DNA from: an uncultured Bacteroidales bacterium
Lineage (GTDB): Bacteria > Bacteroidota > Bacteroidia > Bacteroidales > F082
Direction of reading: 5' to 3'
Assembly (NCBI GenBank): GCA_947307415.1
Contig: CAMZJA010000008.1
Span: forward strand, 1-64,000
DNA length: 64,000 nt
Shown: positions 18,788 to 27,909 of the stretch, in pieces
How the letters are laid out: each line of letters begins with the position of its first letter
How positions within the stretch are numbered: the first letter of the stretch is position 1
Position numbers and translations under genes: made by a program
Notes under the pieces: model-generated
Told to the model about the DNA's origin: nothing
Databases searched by the model: none
Seen by the model: the letters and a program-made list of their open reading frames with translations, nothing else

Positions 18788-19400
18788 ATAATACTAATGA
18801 CGGTATTAAGACTTTCAAATCCTCTTTCAATTTTTCAACCCCTTCAAATACTATCGCATTGATTCCCACAGCTTTAGCACCTTCGACGTTTTTCAGATTG
18901 TCGTCGATAAAGAGGCTTTCTTCGGCTTTAAGGTTATATTTGTTGAGCAAAGTATGGAAAATCTCTGGATTTGGCTTCAATTGCTTGACTTCGCCACTGA
19001 CAACGATGTTATCGATTAGGCTGAAGATGCGATAAGTTTTTTGCACAGTCGGGAATGTCTCCGCTGACCAGTTTGTGAGGCCATAAATGACTGGAAAGCC
19101 ATTGGCTTTCAATGACTTGATAAGGTCGTACATTCCTGGAATCTCCTCTCCCATCGTGTCCATCCAGTTGGTTTGATAGAGTTTTAGGGCTTCGGCATAT
19201 TTCGGAAACATCGCTGAGCGTTCTCTCACGGCTTGTTCGAATGGTTTTCCACCGTCCATCTCGGCGTTCCACTCGCTGTTGCAGACGTTTTCAACGAAAT
19301 AGTCAGCTTCGTTTATATCATCGAAATATTTATCAAATAGATAATGTGGGTTCCAGTCGACGAGCACGCCGCCGAAGTCGAAAATTATATTTTTTATCAT
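18786..19400 (-). CDS. HAD family phosphatase (haloacid dehalogenase-like, subfamily IA)
   Basis: The 204-residue product starts IIFDFGGVLVDWNP (motif I, nucleophile Asp) and has motif II-like YGLTNWSAE and motif IV FIDDNLKNVEGAKAVGI. The alpha-helical cap lies at about residues 15-95. Substrate is unknown; relatives dephosphorylate small sugar phosphates or nucleotides. The start codon shares one base with the stop of the threonine aldolase upstream, so the two genes are coupled. Confidence 0.87.
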   Translation of the reverse strand: MIKNIIFDFGGVLVDWNPHYLFDKYFDDINEADYFVENVCNSEWNAEMDGGKPFEQAVRERSAMFPKYAEALKLYQTNWMDTMGEEIPGMYDLIKSLKANGFPVIYGLTNWSAETFPTVQKTYRIFSLIDNIVVSGEVKQLKPNPEIFHTLLNKYNLKAEESLFIDDNLKNVEGAKAVGINAIVFEGVEKLKEDLKVLIPSLVL

Positions 19401-20425
19401 TATTTTATCAGTTTTTTCAAGGCATTAACAAAATTTTCCACATCCTGTTCGGTGGTGTCGAACGAGCACATCCAGCGCACCACGTCGTTGTCGAGATCCC
19501 AGTCGTAGAAGAAATACTGTTTCTGCAGCTCGGTCCAGACATTACGCGGCAGTTTCACGAACACACCGTTGACCTGCACTGGATACATCACCTTAACCTG
19601 CGGGATATCCTTGACGGCGTTGTACAAAAGCTGCGCCATGCGGTTGGAATGCTCAGCGTTTCTGCGCCAGAGGTCGTTGTTGAAATAAGCCTCGAACTGC
19701 ACCGCCAGGAAGCGCATCTTCGAGCACAGCTGAAGTCCTTGTTTGCGACGGTATTTATAGTCTTTCGCCAGCTCAGGATTCAGGAAAACCACCGACTCGC
19801 CTATCATCAGGCCGTTTTTGGTGCCGCCGAACGATACCACGTCTACGCCAGCATCGGTAGTCATTTCTTTGAAGGAGCAATTCAAAGCCACAGCTGCGTT
19901 GGCGAGGCGGGCGCCATCAACATGGAGATACATGCCGTATTCGTGAGCCAAATCAGCTAAAGCCTTGATTTCGTTGATGGTATAGAGTGTTCCAAGCTCA
20001 GTGGATTGCGTTATTGTTATCGCCTTTGGCTGTGAATGATGCTCGAAGCCGAAGCCATGGAGGCGAGTTTTTACCAACTCTGGAGTAAGTTTGCCATCGG
20101 GAGTGTCGACAGTGAGCAGACGGCATCCGACAATACGCTGAGGAGCGCCGCATTCATCTACGTTGACGTGAGCGGTCTCAGCGCAGACCACAGCCTCATG
20201 CGAGCGCACCATAGCATCGATGGCCATGGTGTTGGCGCCGGTGCCGTTAAACACAAACGACACAACTGCCTGATTACCAAAGTGTTGCTTGAACAATTGT
20301 TCAACACGCGCGCAATATTCGTCGTCGCCGTAAGCCAAAGCATGGTCGACGTTGGCATCAGCTATCGCCTTCAAAACCTCAGGACTTATCCCCGAATGGT
20401 TGTCGCTTCCGAATCCTCTTTTCAT
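19400..20425 (-). CDS. ltaE: low-specificity L-threonine aldolase (PLP-dependent)
   Basis: The enzyme cleaves threonine or allo-threonine to glycine and acetaldehyde. The 341-residue fold type I protein shows FVFNGTGANTMAIDAMV, HVNVDECGAP (substrate/cofactor loop), LHVDGARLANAAVAL and SFGGTKNGLMIGE, where the lysine is the PLP Schiff base (about residue 206). Length and motif order fit the threonine aldolase/beta-eliminating lyase family. A TATTTTTG promoter word lies on the minus strand at 20444-20451. Confidence 0.9.
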   Translation of the reverse strand: MKRGFGSDNHSGISPEVLKAIADANVDHALAYGDDEYCARVEQLFKQHFGNQAVVSFVFNGTGANTMAIDAMVRSHEAVVCAETAHVNVDECGAPQRIVGCRLLTVDTPDGKLTPELVKTRLHGFGFEHHSQPKAITITQSTELGTLYTINEIKALADLAHEYGMYLHVDGARLANAAVALNCSFKEMTTDAGVDVVSFGGTKNGLMIGESVVFLNPELAKDYKYRRKQGLQLCSKMRFLAVQFEAYFNNDLWRRNAEHSNRMAQLLYNAVKDIPQVKVMYPVQVNGVFVKLPRNVWTELQKQYFFYDWDLDNDVVRWMCSFDTTEQDVENFVNALKKLIK

Positions 20426-20457
20426 ATTTCAAAATTTAAAGTGCAAAAATACAAAAA

Positions 20458-21141
20458 TTACAAAAACTTCAGTTCCTTCTTCCATAATTTCCAGTCGGGC
20501 ATCATCTCCTCCATCAAAGAATAGAATCCTGTTTGGTGGTTGAAGTAGATGAGATGGCACATTTCGTGTATCATCACCTGGCGGATGCAGTTTTCGTTGA
20601 GCTTTATGAGCTGCAGGTTGAGGCTAATATTGCCTTTTCGCGAACAACTACCCCACCTCGAGCGCATGTCGCGGATGCTGATTTTTGCAGGTGCCACGTT
20701 ATATTTCTTGAATTTCTCGATTATAGGCGGAAAAAGTTCGCCAAAAACAACTTTGGCACGATTTTTGTACCACTTATTTATTTGGCCTTCCACTAACTCT
20801 GGCGATTTAACATTGACAATCAATGAGTTACCTTCAATTAAAACAATGTTTTTATTGCTTTCAACAACCTTAAGCGTATATTTTTCGCCAAGATAATAAT
20901 GGGTTTCACCCGAAACGTACTTTTTCTCTTGATTATCAGCGTTTTGAAGACGATCTAAATGATTAAAAATCCATCGGCGGTGTTGGTTCAGGAATGCGAG
21001 CATGTCGCTTTCGCGATACAACAATGGCGCTTTCACCTCGATCACGCTGTCGCGACGTATTTTGGCGACCACACTCCTCCGATGCGAGCGCTTGAACTCG
21101 TAGCGGACTTCCAAACCGTTGATAATGGTGGTTTTTATCAT
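20458..21141 (-). CDS. YgjP-like zinc metallopeptidase (DUF45, SprT-like)
   Basis: The 227-residue product has the zinc motif HEMCHLIYFNH at about residues 193-203 (HExxH plus downstream His), preceded by the family hallmark RDMRSRWGSCSRKGNISLN. This is the DUF45/YgjP family, related to the M48 and SprT peptidases and often linked to type I restriction loci. Its ATG overlaps the stop of the thioesterase gene by four bases, so these two are coupled, with hsdR 0.65 kb upstream on the same strand. Confidence 0.85.
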   Translation of the reverse strand: MIKTTIINGLEVRYEFKRSHRRSVVAKIRRDSVIEVKAPLLYRESDMLAFLNQHRRWIFNHLDRLQNADNQEKKYVSGETHYYLGEKYTLKVVESNKNIVLIEGNSLIVNVKSPELVEGQINKWYKNRAKVVFGELFPPIIEKFKKYNVAPAKISIRDMRSRWGSCSRKGNISLNLQLIKLNENCIRQVMIHEMCHLIYFNHQTGFYSLMEEMMPDWKLWKKELKFL

Positions 21142-21512
21142 TTGAGTTTCGCCATAAAGCGTTCAATGTCAACGATATAGCGAATATGAGTACCTTCGCC
21201 AATGAGACCGTCGTCGTCGGATGCCGACACTTTGAACGTCAGTTTTCGGCTCTCGATTTCTTCGAGAACAGCAGTTGCTTTTATCGTTGCACCTAGCTTT
21301 GAAGGTTTGATGTGCGACGTACTGATATGAGCACCAACTGTCGACGAGCCATCTGGCAGATCGTTCTCAACTGCAGTCATTGCTGCGTTTTCCATCAATC
21401 CGATCATCGCTGGAGTTGCAAACACGTCGAGGCCGCCGGAGCCGTAAGTGCGGGCGGTGTTAGTGTTGTTTACAGTTGTTGTTGAGGTATGAGATAATCC
21501 GATTTTAAGCAT
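21138..21512 (-). CDS. hotdog-fold thioesterase, FlK-like
   Basis: The 124-residue product has the family pattern DVFATPAMIGLMENAA (catalytic Thr/Glu region of fluoroacetyl-CoA thioesterase FlK), VGAHISTSHIKPSKLG and VSASDDDGLIGEGTHIRYIV. It probably hydrolyses a small acyl-CoA. Resistance to fluoroacetate is not implied; most relatives are housekeeping proteins of unknown substrate. Confidence 0.82.
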   Translation of the reverse strand: MLKIGLSHTSTTTVNNTNTARTYGSGGLDVFATPAMIGLMENAAMTAVENDLPDGSSTVGAHISTSHIKPSKLGATIKATAVLEEIESRKLTFKVSASDDDGLIGEGTHIRYIVDIERFMAKLK

Positions 21513-21533
21513 AGTTTGAAAATTTTCAATTAT

Positions 21534-21788
21534 TTATTTCCGTTTCAGTTCCTTAAGTGCTTGGCAAAGCTGATCCGGGCAAGAAGTAATCTTGTTTCCG
21601 CAGCGTATACCTTCCAGTTTGTTGATTACGTCGTCGATCTTCTGCCCTGTCACCAGTCGGCAGATGCCTTGCAGGTTTCCGTTGCAGCCGCCTAGGAACG
21701 CCACATTTTGAATTACATTATCATCGTCGGCTGTCACGTCGATGAGGATTGAACAGGTGCCTTGGGTGGTATATTGAATGTGCTTCAT
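21534..21788 (-). CDS. TSCPD domain protein (TIGR03905-like)
   Basis: I start the gene at 21788 (84 residues, MKHIQYTTQGTCS...); a longer reading would run into hsdR. It contains GGCNGNLQGICRLVTGQ and the signature TSCPDQLCQAL near residue 69. This small conserved domain also occurs at the C-terminus of class II ribonucleotide reductases; stand-alone copies have no established function. It starts five bases after the hsdR stop codon and marks the right-hand end of ordinary housekeeping genes. Confidence 0.82.
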   Translation of the reverse strand: MKHIQYTTQGTCSILIDVTADDDNVIQNVAFLGGCNGNLQGICRLVTGQKIDDVINKLEGIRCGNKITSCPDQLCQALKELKRK

Positions 21789-21792
21789 ATTT

Positions 21793-24700
21793 CTAAATAT
21801 TATTTTTCTTAAAGTTCTCAGCCTGTTCAAAAATAGCCTTGAACACTTCGTCTCTTGTCGCTGGTGGATATTTGTGTTTTGCAAGCGTCAGGATAATCTG
21901 AACTTTTAATTGCGCTTTAATATCGGCCTTTTTATCCCAATCGATGTATTGTGTTTTGTCATCCACGACTTCTTTGACATCTTTGGCAAGGGCAATATAT
22001 TGTTCTTCAGTGTATTCATTCACAAAACCATATTGCTCTGCAACAGATTTTAGGATATCATAAAACGCCTTGACTTCAATATTTGGGATTCCATCTGGTA
22101 AAATGTTGTCTTTCTTAATGTCTTCAAACAAATCCGCCAATTGTTTTGCAACTTCTGTAACGATTTCATCTGCTAAAACTATGTCATCGGAACGGTCGTT
22201 GTATTTGTCGATAATATCTTTCAAACGGTCTGTAAAACTGACAGCCTTGACCTTGTTAACCCGTCGGACACTATCGATAACACGCTTTAGCAACTGCTCC
22301 ATCAACTTGACTTTGGTGTTTTGATATGGCAGTCGCTTCAACTTTTCCATATATTGAGTTGCAAGCATGTCAATTTGCTCCGAATTGTCGAGTCGCATGG
22401 TGTTTATAGCAACAACTTCTTCAGAAACGAGTGCCTCATTAACAAGCTTCAGAACATGCTTGTTCATCTGCGTAGCATCTGGCGATTCGCCTGTAGTAGT
22501 CTTATAGATTATTGAACGCACACCGGAGAAGAAATGTACATCATTGACTTCATCATTTTTGATTCGTTCGTCGTTGTTGCACATATTATATGCCGACTTC
22601 ATGATTAAAGTATGCTTCATGAAGCGTTTCTCCGACTCGGCAGTTTGCTGTACGCGCTCAGCAGCAATCTGTAGTGTATCCAGCTGTTCAAGCGGTGTCC
22701 CAGTAAAGAATTTGCTGTAATCAAAGCCGTTAAACATACGTCGCAACAAGTCGAGTTCATCTTTGAAAAGCTTCACTGCGGCATCGATAGTCTCAACAGG
22801 TGTTTCATTTTGTCCACCAGTGGCGTATTTTTGCATCGCCTGGTTAAACTTTTTCTTAATACCAAGATAATCAACGATCAAGCCTTTGTCTTTGCCCGGA
22901 TAATTTCTATTCACACGACTAACGGTCTGAATCAAAGTGTGCATCTGCAACGGCTTGTAGCAGTACATCGTGTCGAGACAAGGCACATCGAAGCCGGTAA
23001 TCCACATGTCAACAACGATGGCAATCTTGAAATTCGACTTGTCTTCCTTAAACTGCAGGTCGAGTTTCTTACGCTCATCGTCAGTGCCCAACAAATTGTA
23101 TAATTCCGGGTCATCATCTTTCTGGCGGATGCAAACCAACTTGATTCTCTCAATCGGCTTGATTTTTTCAGACTCTTCTTTTGTAAGTTCCTCACCATCA
23201 CCGCAAATCTTAACCTCTGCCCATTCAGGACGCATAGCGACAATCTCTTTATAAATTGAAAACGCTATTTCACGCGTTGCGCACACAATCATCGCTTTGC
23301 CTTTGACGGTACTACCCTCTTCCACTCTGCGCTCGTAATGCTGGATGAAATCTACAGCCAGACGATGAATCAAATCCGGACTGTTGAGCAATATGCTCAT
23401 TTGCGTCATTGCACGTTTACTCTCCTCAATCTGATACTCCGACGAGCCTTCTTCAGCGCATTTGTCGTAATATGCCTCGATTTGTTTTATGAGCTCGCTG
23501 TCGGCGAATACATGTGATGCACGCCCTTCATACATGATGGTTTTTGTGATTCCATCCTCAACGGCCTCAATCATCGAATATTCATCCACAATACCGCCAA
23601 ACACATCAAGTGTCGGGTCGATTGGAGTTCCAGTAAAGCCGACGTATGTGGCGTTTGGCAACGAATCGCGAAGATATTTTGCAAAACCAAATGAGCGTTT
23701 GACACCTTTATCGGTAATCTCCACTTTCTCTTCCAAACTTGTCTGTGTACGATGGGCTTCATCGCTGATACAGATGATGTTAGCTCTGTTTGAAAGCAGA
23801 TTTATATCCTTTGAGAATTTTTGTATTGTCGTTAAGAACACACCTCCGCTTGTCCTACCCTGCAGTTTGGCCTTCAAATCCTCACGACTTTCAACCTGTT
23901 CGATGACGCTGTCACCCACAAACTGTTTAGCATTAAGCAACAAACGTGAAAGCTGGTCGTCGAGGTCGGTTCGGTCGGTTATGAGAATAATTGTTGGGCT
24001 GCACAATGCTTTGCTTTTCATAAGCAAACGGCATAAGAATAACATTGTCAACGACTTACCACAACCTGTTGCACCGAAATATGTGCCGCCTTTGCCGTCT
24101 CCGTTAGGATTCAGCTTGCTATGATTCAGAATGTTCTGATAAAGCGAGCGTGCTGCAAAATACTGTGGATAACGGCAGATGTATTTGCGCTCGTCTTTTG
24201 ATGTATCAGGGAAATAAACGAAGTTGTGAATAACATCGATTAGGCGGTCTTTGCGGAAAAGTCCGGCAATCATCGTTTTCAGTGAGTTGATGCCGTCGCC
24301 GGCCTTATCTTTGGCATTGACTTTTCGCCAAGCATAGAAAAACTCGTAAGGTGTGTAAAGCGTTCCGAATTTGTTGTTCACGCCATCCGAAATGACAATA
24401 AACGCTGTATATTTGAAAAGTTGAGGTATATCACGGCGATAACGGATTGTAAGCTGTTTGTATGCGTCTTCAATTGTTGTATTCTGCTTGAGGGCGTTTT
24501 TGAACTCAAACACCACAATCGGCAAGCCATTGATGAAAATAATTGCATCCGGAATGCGAAGTGTGTTGCCGACAATCTCAAACTGGTTTATTACCTTGAA
24601 TTTGTTATATTTCTGGTTTGCCTCATCGAAAGCAATCGGATAGATATAGAGATTCTGTTTTGTCGCGTCCTCACGTTTCAGCGAGAAGCCGTCCATCAGC

Positions 24701-24960
24701 AGATTCAGAGTATGCTTGTTTTCATCGTAAAGCGAGCCGCCAGTCTTCTTTTTTATCACACGGATTGCGCTTTCAACCTCCTGCTCGGTAATGCCATCGT
24801 TTTTATAGCGGTTGCGCAGATACTGTGCAAGGTCGTCGTGCAACACCACCTCATCAAGGTCGCGCTCTGTCAGTGCATCGCCTTTCACATAATCGTAATC
24901 CTGTTCAAGCAGCAGTGCGATTATCGACTGTTCTAACTGGCTTTCGTTGAAGTATGGCAT
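21793..24960 (-). CDS. hsdR: type I restriction enzyme, R subunit
   Basis: HsdR is the DNA-translocating nuclease subunit of the EcoKI/EcoR124-type complex. The 1055-residue product has an N-terminal PD-(D/E)XK nuclease domain (INGLPIVVFEFKNA near residue 150), helicase Walker A FGATGCGKS near 297, DEAH box CISDEAHRT near 398, SAT-like VGFTGTP near 440 and motif VI QTVSRVNRNYPGKDKG near 690, followed by the helical region that docks HsdM. It is intact. It lies four bases after rloB and is 8 kb away from hsdS, the gap being filled by other defence genes. Bases 24914-24952 near its start are duplicated at 29702-29740. Confidence 0.95.
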   Translation of the reverse strand: MPYFNESQLEQSIIALLLEQDYDYVKGDALTERDLDEVVLHDDLAQYLRNRYKNDGITEQEVESAIRVIKKKTGGSLYDENKHTLNLLMDGFSLKREDATKQNLYIYPIAFDEANQKYNKFKVINQFEIVGNTLRIPDAIIFINGLPIVVFEFKNALKQNTTIEDAYKQLTIRYRRDIPQLFKYTAFIVISDGVNNKFGTLYTPYEFFYAWRKVNAKDKAGDGINSLKTMIAGLFRKDRLIDVIHNFVYFPDTSKDERKYICRYPQYFAARSLYQNILNHSKLNPNGDGKGGTYFGATGCGKSLTMLFLCRLLMKSKALCSPTIILITDRTDLDDQLSRLLLNAKQFVGDSVIEQVESREDLKAKLQGRTSGGVFLTTIQKFSKDINLLSNRANIICISDEAHRTQTSLEEKVEITDKGVKRSFGFAKYLRDSLPNATYVGFTGTPIDPTLDVFGGIVDEYSMIEAVEDGITKTIMYEGRASHVFADSELIKQIEAYYDKCAEEGSSEYQIEESKRAMTQMSILLNSPDLIHRLAVDFIQHYERRVEEGSTVKGKAMIVCATREIAFSIYKEIVAMRPEWAEVKICGDGEELTKEESEKIKPIERIKLVCIRQKDDDPELYNLLGTDDERKKLDLQFKEDKSNFKIAIVVDMWITGFDVPCLDTMYCYKPLQMHTLIQTVSRVNRNYPGKDKGLIVDYLGIKKKFNQAMQKYATGGQNETPVETIDAAVKLFKDELDLLRRMFNGFDYSKFFTGTPLEQLDTLQIAAERVQQTAESEKRFMKHTLIMKSAYNMCNNDERIKNDEVNDVHFFSGVRSIIYKTTTGESPDATQMNKHVLKLVNEALVSEEVVAINTMRLDNSEQIDMLATQYMEKLKRLPYQNTKVKLMEQLLKRVIDSVRRVNKVKAVSFTDRLKDIIDKYNDRSDDIVLADEIVTEVAKQLADLFEDIKKDNILPDGIPNIEVKAFYDILKSVAEQYGFVNEYTEEQYIALAKDVKEVVDDKTQYIDWDKKADIKAQLKVQIILTLAKHKYPPATRDEVFKAIFEQAENFKKNNI
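24914..24952. repeat. 39-bp direct repeat, original copy inside the hsdR 5' end
   Basis: The plus-strand sequence AGTGCGATTATCGACTGTTC... through TTCGTTGAAG is identical, base for base, to 29702-29740. Here it encodes HsdR residues 4 to about 15 (FNESQLEQSIIA). The two copies are in the same orientation and bracket rloB, rloA and the CBASS operon. Confidence 0.95.
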
Positions 24961-24964
24961 AATT

Positions 24965-25549
24965 TTACTTAAGTTTATTCAATAATTCAAAAGCTTTATA
25001 AACATTAGAATATGATTCACCATTATGATCAAATGCGATGGCTCTTTTTATTGCTGTCTCTAATTTCTCATCAGCACACATATCCACAACCCATTTTACA
25101 TTTTGCAAGAACTTCGACTTCTTTTCATAATCAGAGATATGTTTTCTAAGCTCTTGTTCCGTGGCAAAGGAATCCTTGAAGTATCGATTAGTGTTCTCGT
25201 AATGAAGCAAAAACCAATATTCAATTGAAGTCATACTATCACACAAAACAACATTCTTTTTATTTCCGTACTTTTTGCGAATTATTTCCAGTCTTTTTCT
25301 CTCCTCTTCATTGCGATTTGACACATCTGCATCAAACACAGCAATGGCGACACCTCCATCAGAAATAGCCTCAGCAATCTTCTTATCCATCTCAACCAAT
25401 GATGTTATGGAAAAATAGTAAGGCTTAATAGTATAATGGTAACCGAACAAGAATCGAATATGTGTAAAATAATGCTGTTCGGTTAGCCCTTCTCCCACAA
25501 TGGTAACCGAGCGCTGCTGTTGTTTTCTGTTTTCAAAACTCCTTGCCAT
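24965..25549 (-). CDS. rloB: RloB-like protein (Toprim-type, abortive-infection associated)
   Basis: The 194-residue product matches RloB: VTIVGEGLTEQHYF (acidic metal-site start of a Toprim-like fold), AVFDADVSNRNEE (DxD) near residue 75, and SIEYWFLLHYENTNRYF near residue 108. RloA/RloB were named as restriction-linked ORFs in Campylobacter type I loci, and RloB-type proteins occur in the AbiL abortive infection system of lactococci. The partner ATPase is two bases upstream. Nuclease action triggered by the ATPase, as in OLD or PARIS systems, is inference. Confidence 0.85.
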   Translation of the reverse strand: MARSFENRKQQQRSVTIVGEGLTEQHYFTHIRFLFGYHYTIKPYYFSITSLVEMDKKIAEAISDGGVAIAVFDADVSNRNEEERKRLEIIRKKYGNKKNVVLCDSMTSIEYWFLLHYENTNRYFKDSFATEQELRKHISDYEKKSKFLQNVKWVVDMCADEKLETAIKRAIAFDHNGESYSNVYKAFELLNKLK

Positions 25550-25551
25550 AA

Positions 25552-26853
25552 TTACAAATCAATTTGAGGGAATGCACCAAAATTACCCTGATTATATGCC
25601 TTTTGTATTGAAGACAATCTATTCAATCCTCTAAATTCCGCCAAAGAATACACTTCGGTATGACCATTATCATTCTTTTCAGTAAACCAAACACTGTCTT
25701 TTCTAAAAATCCGCTGATCATTCGGTCTGCTAATATCATTGAGTAACGGATCATAATGAGTTGTTATAAGCAGTTGAGCATTGGTGTTTTTCCTCAAGAA
25801 ATCCAACAATATAAAACGCAATAATTGCGGATGCAAAGAATTTTCTATTTCATCAATTGGCAAAAATGCCCCCATTTGTTGAGCATAATATATTGCTGTT
25901 TCAATGCCAAAAGTCCGCAAAGTTCCCAATGATTCCAAATCCTTTGGAAGATAGAACTTTGTTTCACCATCTTGAGAGTTTATTGTATGCTCAAACATGG
26001 TTTTATAGTGTGTTACTGTACCGTCTTTTCTTAATTGTTCTTTTTCTAATGCAGGAACGACATCACTATTCAAAACCATCCTAAGGTAGTTTTCTGGTAT
26101 TTGTTCTTTAATCACATCTGTTACAACATCTGAGATATTGAAATCAGCTTGCTTTAAAAAATTCAACAAGTGAGCTTTAAGAGAATTATCCTCAACTGCT
26201 TTGCGCTCAGCATATTCAAACAAAGCACTTTTCGGAAGAATTACCGGCATAAACTGCCTCTTCATCAGACTGGACGCGATATCAATATCAGGAATATTCA
26301 CATTAGCTTTGTCTCGAGCGGCAAAAAAAGACATGTTCTTCAAACATTCCACAGCGATTTTCTCTTTTTCAATCGCGCTCAGCTTGACAGGCGCTCCGTA
26401 GGTGATAACAGATTGTCCATTAGCCAGTTTACGATCAAAAAGAAGCGTGGGTTGTACAGTTTTATAGTAATACAACTTTTCAGAATGAACAGCATGTTCA
26501 TCTATAGAAAGCTGATACCAATATTTTGTGCCGTCAACATAAAATATAAGTTCAAATTCAGATGGTGCTTGTGGAGTTACATTATCTAATAAAAACGGAA
26601 TAACACCTGTTTCATCCTCAATTGAATTTGATTGGTTTCTCCAGAAATCTTCCAAAAAATCAAAAGCCGATAGCAGGTTGGATTTGCCAGATGCATTTGC
26701 GCCATACACCATTGCCAAGCGCAGCAGTCGGACTCCTGGCGCAACTTCAACCACTTGATAATCTTCAGCAAAAGTATCCTTTGTCGCTTCAAAGCTAAAT
26801 GTAACCTCATCTTTGAACGACAGATAATTTTTTATCTTTATTTCCTGTATCAT
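25552..26853 (-). CDS. rloA: RloA-like AAA15/SMC-type ATPase
   Basis: I start the gene at 26853 (433 residues, MIQEIKIKNYLSFKDEVTFSF), the usual family beginning, rather than an AUG 45 bases upstream. Walker A is YGANASGKSN near residue 51, a signature-like region lies in the middle, and Walker B PIDEIENSLHPQL near residue 340 precedes the H-loop ITTHYDPLL. This is the OLD/RloA ATPase group that pairs with RloB. TATTTTTG at 26872-26879 (minus) gives it its own promoter, so rloA-rloB-hsdR is probably a separate transcript from the CBASS genes. Confidence 0.87.
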   Translation of the reverse strand: MIQEIKIKNYLSFKDEVTFSFEATKDTFAEDYQVVEVAPGVRLLRLAMVYGANASGKSNLLSAFDFLEDFWRNQSNSIEDETGVIPFLLDNVTPQAPSEFELIFYVDGTKYWYQLSIDEHAVHSEKLYYYKTVQPTLLFDRKLANGQSVITYGAPVKLSAIEKEKIAVECLKNMSFFAARDKANVNIPDIDIASSLMKRQFMPVILPKSALFEYAERKAVEDNSLKAHLLNFLKQADFNISDVVTDVIKEQIPENYLRMVLNSDVVPALEKEQLRKDGTVTHYKTMFEHTINSQDGETKFYLPKDLESLGTLRTFGIETAIYYAQQMGAFLPIDEIENSLHPQLLRFILLDFLRKNTNAQLLITTHYDPLLNDISRPNDQRIFRKDSVWFTEKNDNGHTEVYSLAEFRGLNRLSSIQKAYNQGNFGAFPQIDL

Positions 26854-26871
26854 GATTAGTGAATTAAAGTG

Positions 26872-26879
26872 CAAAAATA
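26872..26879 (-). promoter_or_regulatory. -7 promoter element for rloA-rloB-hsdR
   Basis: The minus strand reads TATTTTTGCAC, a TAnnTTTG word 18 bases before the chosen rloA ATG and directly after the CBASS terminator. Confidence 0.6.
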
Positions 26880-26882
26880 TAT

Positions 26883-26928
26883 AAAAAAATAATACCATCC
26901 AATTTTATTTTTAAAAACGGATGGTATT
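26883..26928 (-). terminator. intrinsic terminator of the CBASS operon
   Basis: On the minus strand AATACCATCC and GGATGGTATT form a ten-base perfect stem, followed after two bases by seven T. It lies 33 bases after the TIR-STING stop codon. Confidence 0.85.
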
Positions 26929-26961
26929 GTGTAAAATTTTAAAATAAAAACCGACTTTTGA

Positions 26962-27909
26962 TTACACCTCAGTTTCTACTTCAACATAATTACGGCAGTC
27001 TGCATCTTCACTTATCAATAAACGCAAAACCTTTTCAAAGTTACGCAACTCTCTATCTTCCAACAGTTTTTGTTCATTAGATTTACCAACATGACCTTTC
27101 CTTAAATACATCTCAATAGCTTTGTCCAAACCATTCAAAGTCGTTGGCATATCGCTTAGAATTGCTTCGCTTTTTATCGTATCAACTGCGACATACAATG
27201 GATATGACCTTGATACAGACGTTATTGCAATCGGATTATAATTCTTGTTTTTATAAAACTGATTAGCTTTCTTTTTTATATCAGAGTCCAAATCTTTAGG
27301 TAAAACAATTCTAAACTTATACGACGAGCAATTATACTCTTCAAGTGTTTTGTTTTTGGCTGATAAAGATTCACAAACTGGTTTTAAAAAATTGTCAAAG
27401 TAGCCAATTGCCAAAACTGTAGATGGCAACATACCCAAAACGCCCAAATGCACTTTTTCTTCGATTTGCTTTTTTAATTTATTTAAACTGTCATTTAAAG
27501 AATCTACATCAAGCGACTTTGTTTTTTTGAACCAGCATTTTTTATATTTAAAATTGGCATGAGTAATACCAAACAAATCCGATGGCAATTTCACATTTTC
27601 TCCTTGTAAAATAAATGCATTGTCTCTTCCCAAGCGACCTAAAAACAGACCATATTCAAATACAACATTGTCTCTTGGGGAATCAAATTTTTTCTCGCGC
27701 GATTTTGTAAAATCATCTTTTGTAAACACCAGTATGCCATAATCAAACAGATTAGCTTCTTTAAGCAGTGTTTCCAAGTAATTCTCATTGTATTTGAATA
27801 TACCGTCATTCCACAGATAACATTCAAAATCTTTCGAAAAAAAGTCTTTAACTTTCTGTGCTACATCCAACCCTTCGGTTGAAGAACCAATAAATATACG
27901 TGGCTTCAT
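26962..27909 (-). CDS. TIR-STING CBASS effector
   Basis: The 315-residue product has an N-terminal TIR domain of the CAP12/Pycsar type (about residues 1-120): PRIFIGSSTEGLDVAQ, then DNVVFEYGLFLGRLG with the presumed NADase glutamate in FEYGLF near residue 84. After a linker, residues 155-315 start with STVLAIGYFDNFLKPVCESL, which matches the prokaryotic STING domain as I recall it. In known systems cyclic dinucleotide (c-di-GMP) binding makes TIR-STING filaments that destroy NAD+ and stop the infected cell. Its ATG overlaps the E2 gene's stop (ATGA). The TIR call is firm; the STING call is strong but should be checked by structure. Confidence 0.82.
   Translation of the reverse strand: MKPRIFIGSSTEGLDVAQKVKDFFSKDFECYLWNDGIFKYNENYLETLLKEANLFDYGILVFTKDDFTKSREKKFDSPRDNVVFEYGLFLGRLGRDNAFILQGENVKLPSDLFGITHANFKYKKCWFKKTKSLDVDSLNDSLNKLKKQIEEKVHLGVLGMLPSTVLAIGYFDNFLKPVCESLSAKNKTLEEYNCSSYKFRIVLPKDLDSDIKKKANQFYKNKNYNPIAITSVSRSYPLYVAVDTIKSEAILSDMPTTLNGLDKAIEMYLRKGHVGKSNEQKLLEDRELRNFEKVLRLLISEDADCRNYVEVETEV

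Noticed and set aside
19241-19960. 239-codon plus-strand frame over the HAD and threonine aldolase genes
   Set aside because: Both minus-strand genes are well supported by motifs, and the plus-strand product resembles nothing.
21789-21884. Longer TSCPD protein starting inside hsdR
   Set aside because: The extension is antithetical to hsdR coding in the same strand but another frame; the domain starts at the ATG at 21788.
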